Below, one piece after another: positions 40,741 to 41,048 of a DNA stretch of 41,048 nucleotides (its first letter is position 1; every line of letters begins with the position of its first letter). The position numbers and the translations under genes were made by a program. The DNA is taken from IMG/VR virus record IMGVR_UViG_3300025122_000044, positions 1 through 41,048 of that record; one strand, given 5' to 3'. Under the pieces are notes generated by a model. It saw only the letters and a program-made list of their open reading frames with translations, made no database searches and had not been told where the DNA came from. The stretch is from a virus.

Positions 40741-41048
40741 TTAAGAGTTTATCCAATTTGTGGAGCGGGTCTGTTCATCCCATCCCTCGCAACCACAATA
40801 GAAATAATCGTATCCATATCTTGACCCGTAGTATCCACCCTGTCCTTCACTCCATGACTTTCTTCCCAAGAATTGAAAGTGAGGAAGGTCCCATGAAGAA
40901 GGCTCTCTCTTTCGGCATAGAACACATATAGATCGTCGGTCAGTCAGTGCTGGAAGGTCGATCTCTCCATCTACCAGCTTGTGACTTCTTCCTCCCTTGT
41001 AGCAAGTGCATATAGGCTTTTTCTTTTCGCCTGTTGTTACTCCACTTA
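40741..41048 (-). CDS. Cysteine-rich zinc-binding protein, N-terminus outside the window
   Basis: The minus strand is open from the right edge to TAA at 40741-40743, giving at least 102 residues. The protein has CTC, CVLC and CGC pairs spaced over about 75 residues, which suggests one or two zinc sites, and a glycine- and tyrosine-rich stretch (GGYYGSRYGYDYFYCG). No family is recognised. Confidence 0.6.
   Translation of the reverse strand, partial: SGVTTGEKKKPICTCYKGGRSHKLVDGEIDLPALTDRRSICVLCRKREPSSWDLPHFQFLGRKSWSEGQGGYYGSRYGYDYFYCGCEGWDEQTRSTNWINS

Overview
The window is a stretch of a large double-stranded DNA caudovirus genome. Every convincing gene lies on the minus strand. Genes are packed with start/stop overlaps and read from the right end of the window to the left. 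The phage carries its own replicative polymerase (a bacterial-type DNA polymerase III alpha), primase-helicase, RecA, a cobalamin-type ribonucleotide reductase, dUTPase, dNMP kinase, tRNA genes, a CCA-adding enzyme, a tmRNA and ClpP. No structural or packaging gene is visible. The host cannot be read directly. The mix of TTG/GTG starts, strong GGAGG sites, two apparently leaderless promoters and a phage tmRNA resembles large actinobacteriophages (for example Streptomyces phages of the Stanwilliamsviridae type), but that is recollection and only a weak inference.

Layout from left to right. 1-1270: zinc-ribbon proteins, an HNH endonuclease with its own promoter, and a MazG-like pyrophosphohydrolase. 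1270-10170: a membrane-anchored coiled-coil protein, primase-helicase, small proteins, a calcineurin-like phosphoesterase, and DnaE. 10180-22320: nucleotide metabolism and repair (DHH phosphoesterase, family-4 uracil-DNA glycosylase, dUTPase, PhoH, a MESH1-like HD hydrolase, HAD, RecA, dNMP kinase, class II RNR, an IMPDH/GMP-reductase-like enzyme), ending with an amidase endolysin. 22340-27620: mostly unrecognised small genes, one gene split by two compensating frameshifts, a second leaderless HNH gene, and a Whirly-like single-strand DNA-binding protein. 27633-28083: tmRNA. 28133-30492: SpoVG-like protein, retron-type reverse transcriptase, HNH nuclease and a candidate retron ncRNA. 30498-35062: a PRTRC-like ubiquitin-conjugation cassette (Ub-like protein, E2-D, JAB protease, E1). 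35517-38009: CCA-adding enzyme with zinc ribbons, ClpP and a small overlapping gene. 38041-39010: about 1 kb without genes but full of nested inverted repeats, a candidate large structured RNA. 39018-40740: secreted transglycosylase-like protein, small genes and five tRNA or tRNA-like genes. The window ends inside a zinc-binding protein gene.

The parts fit together in three ways. The replication and dNTP genes give host-independent DNA synthesis. The tRNAs, CCA-adding enzyme, tmRNA (tag ending in AVAA) and ClpP form a translation and ribosome-rescue set that could tag and degrade stalled proteins. The adjacent Ub-like cassette and retron-HNH pair form a contiguous accessory block between 28.1 and 35.1 kb that is the best candidate here for a little-described system, perhaps anti-host or anti-competitor.
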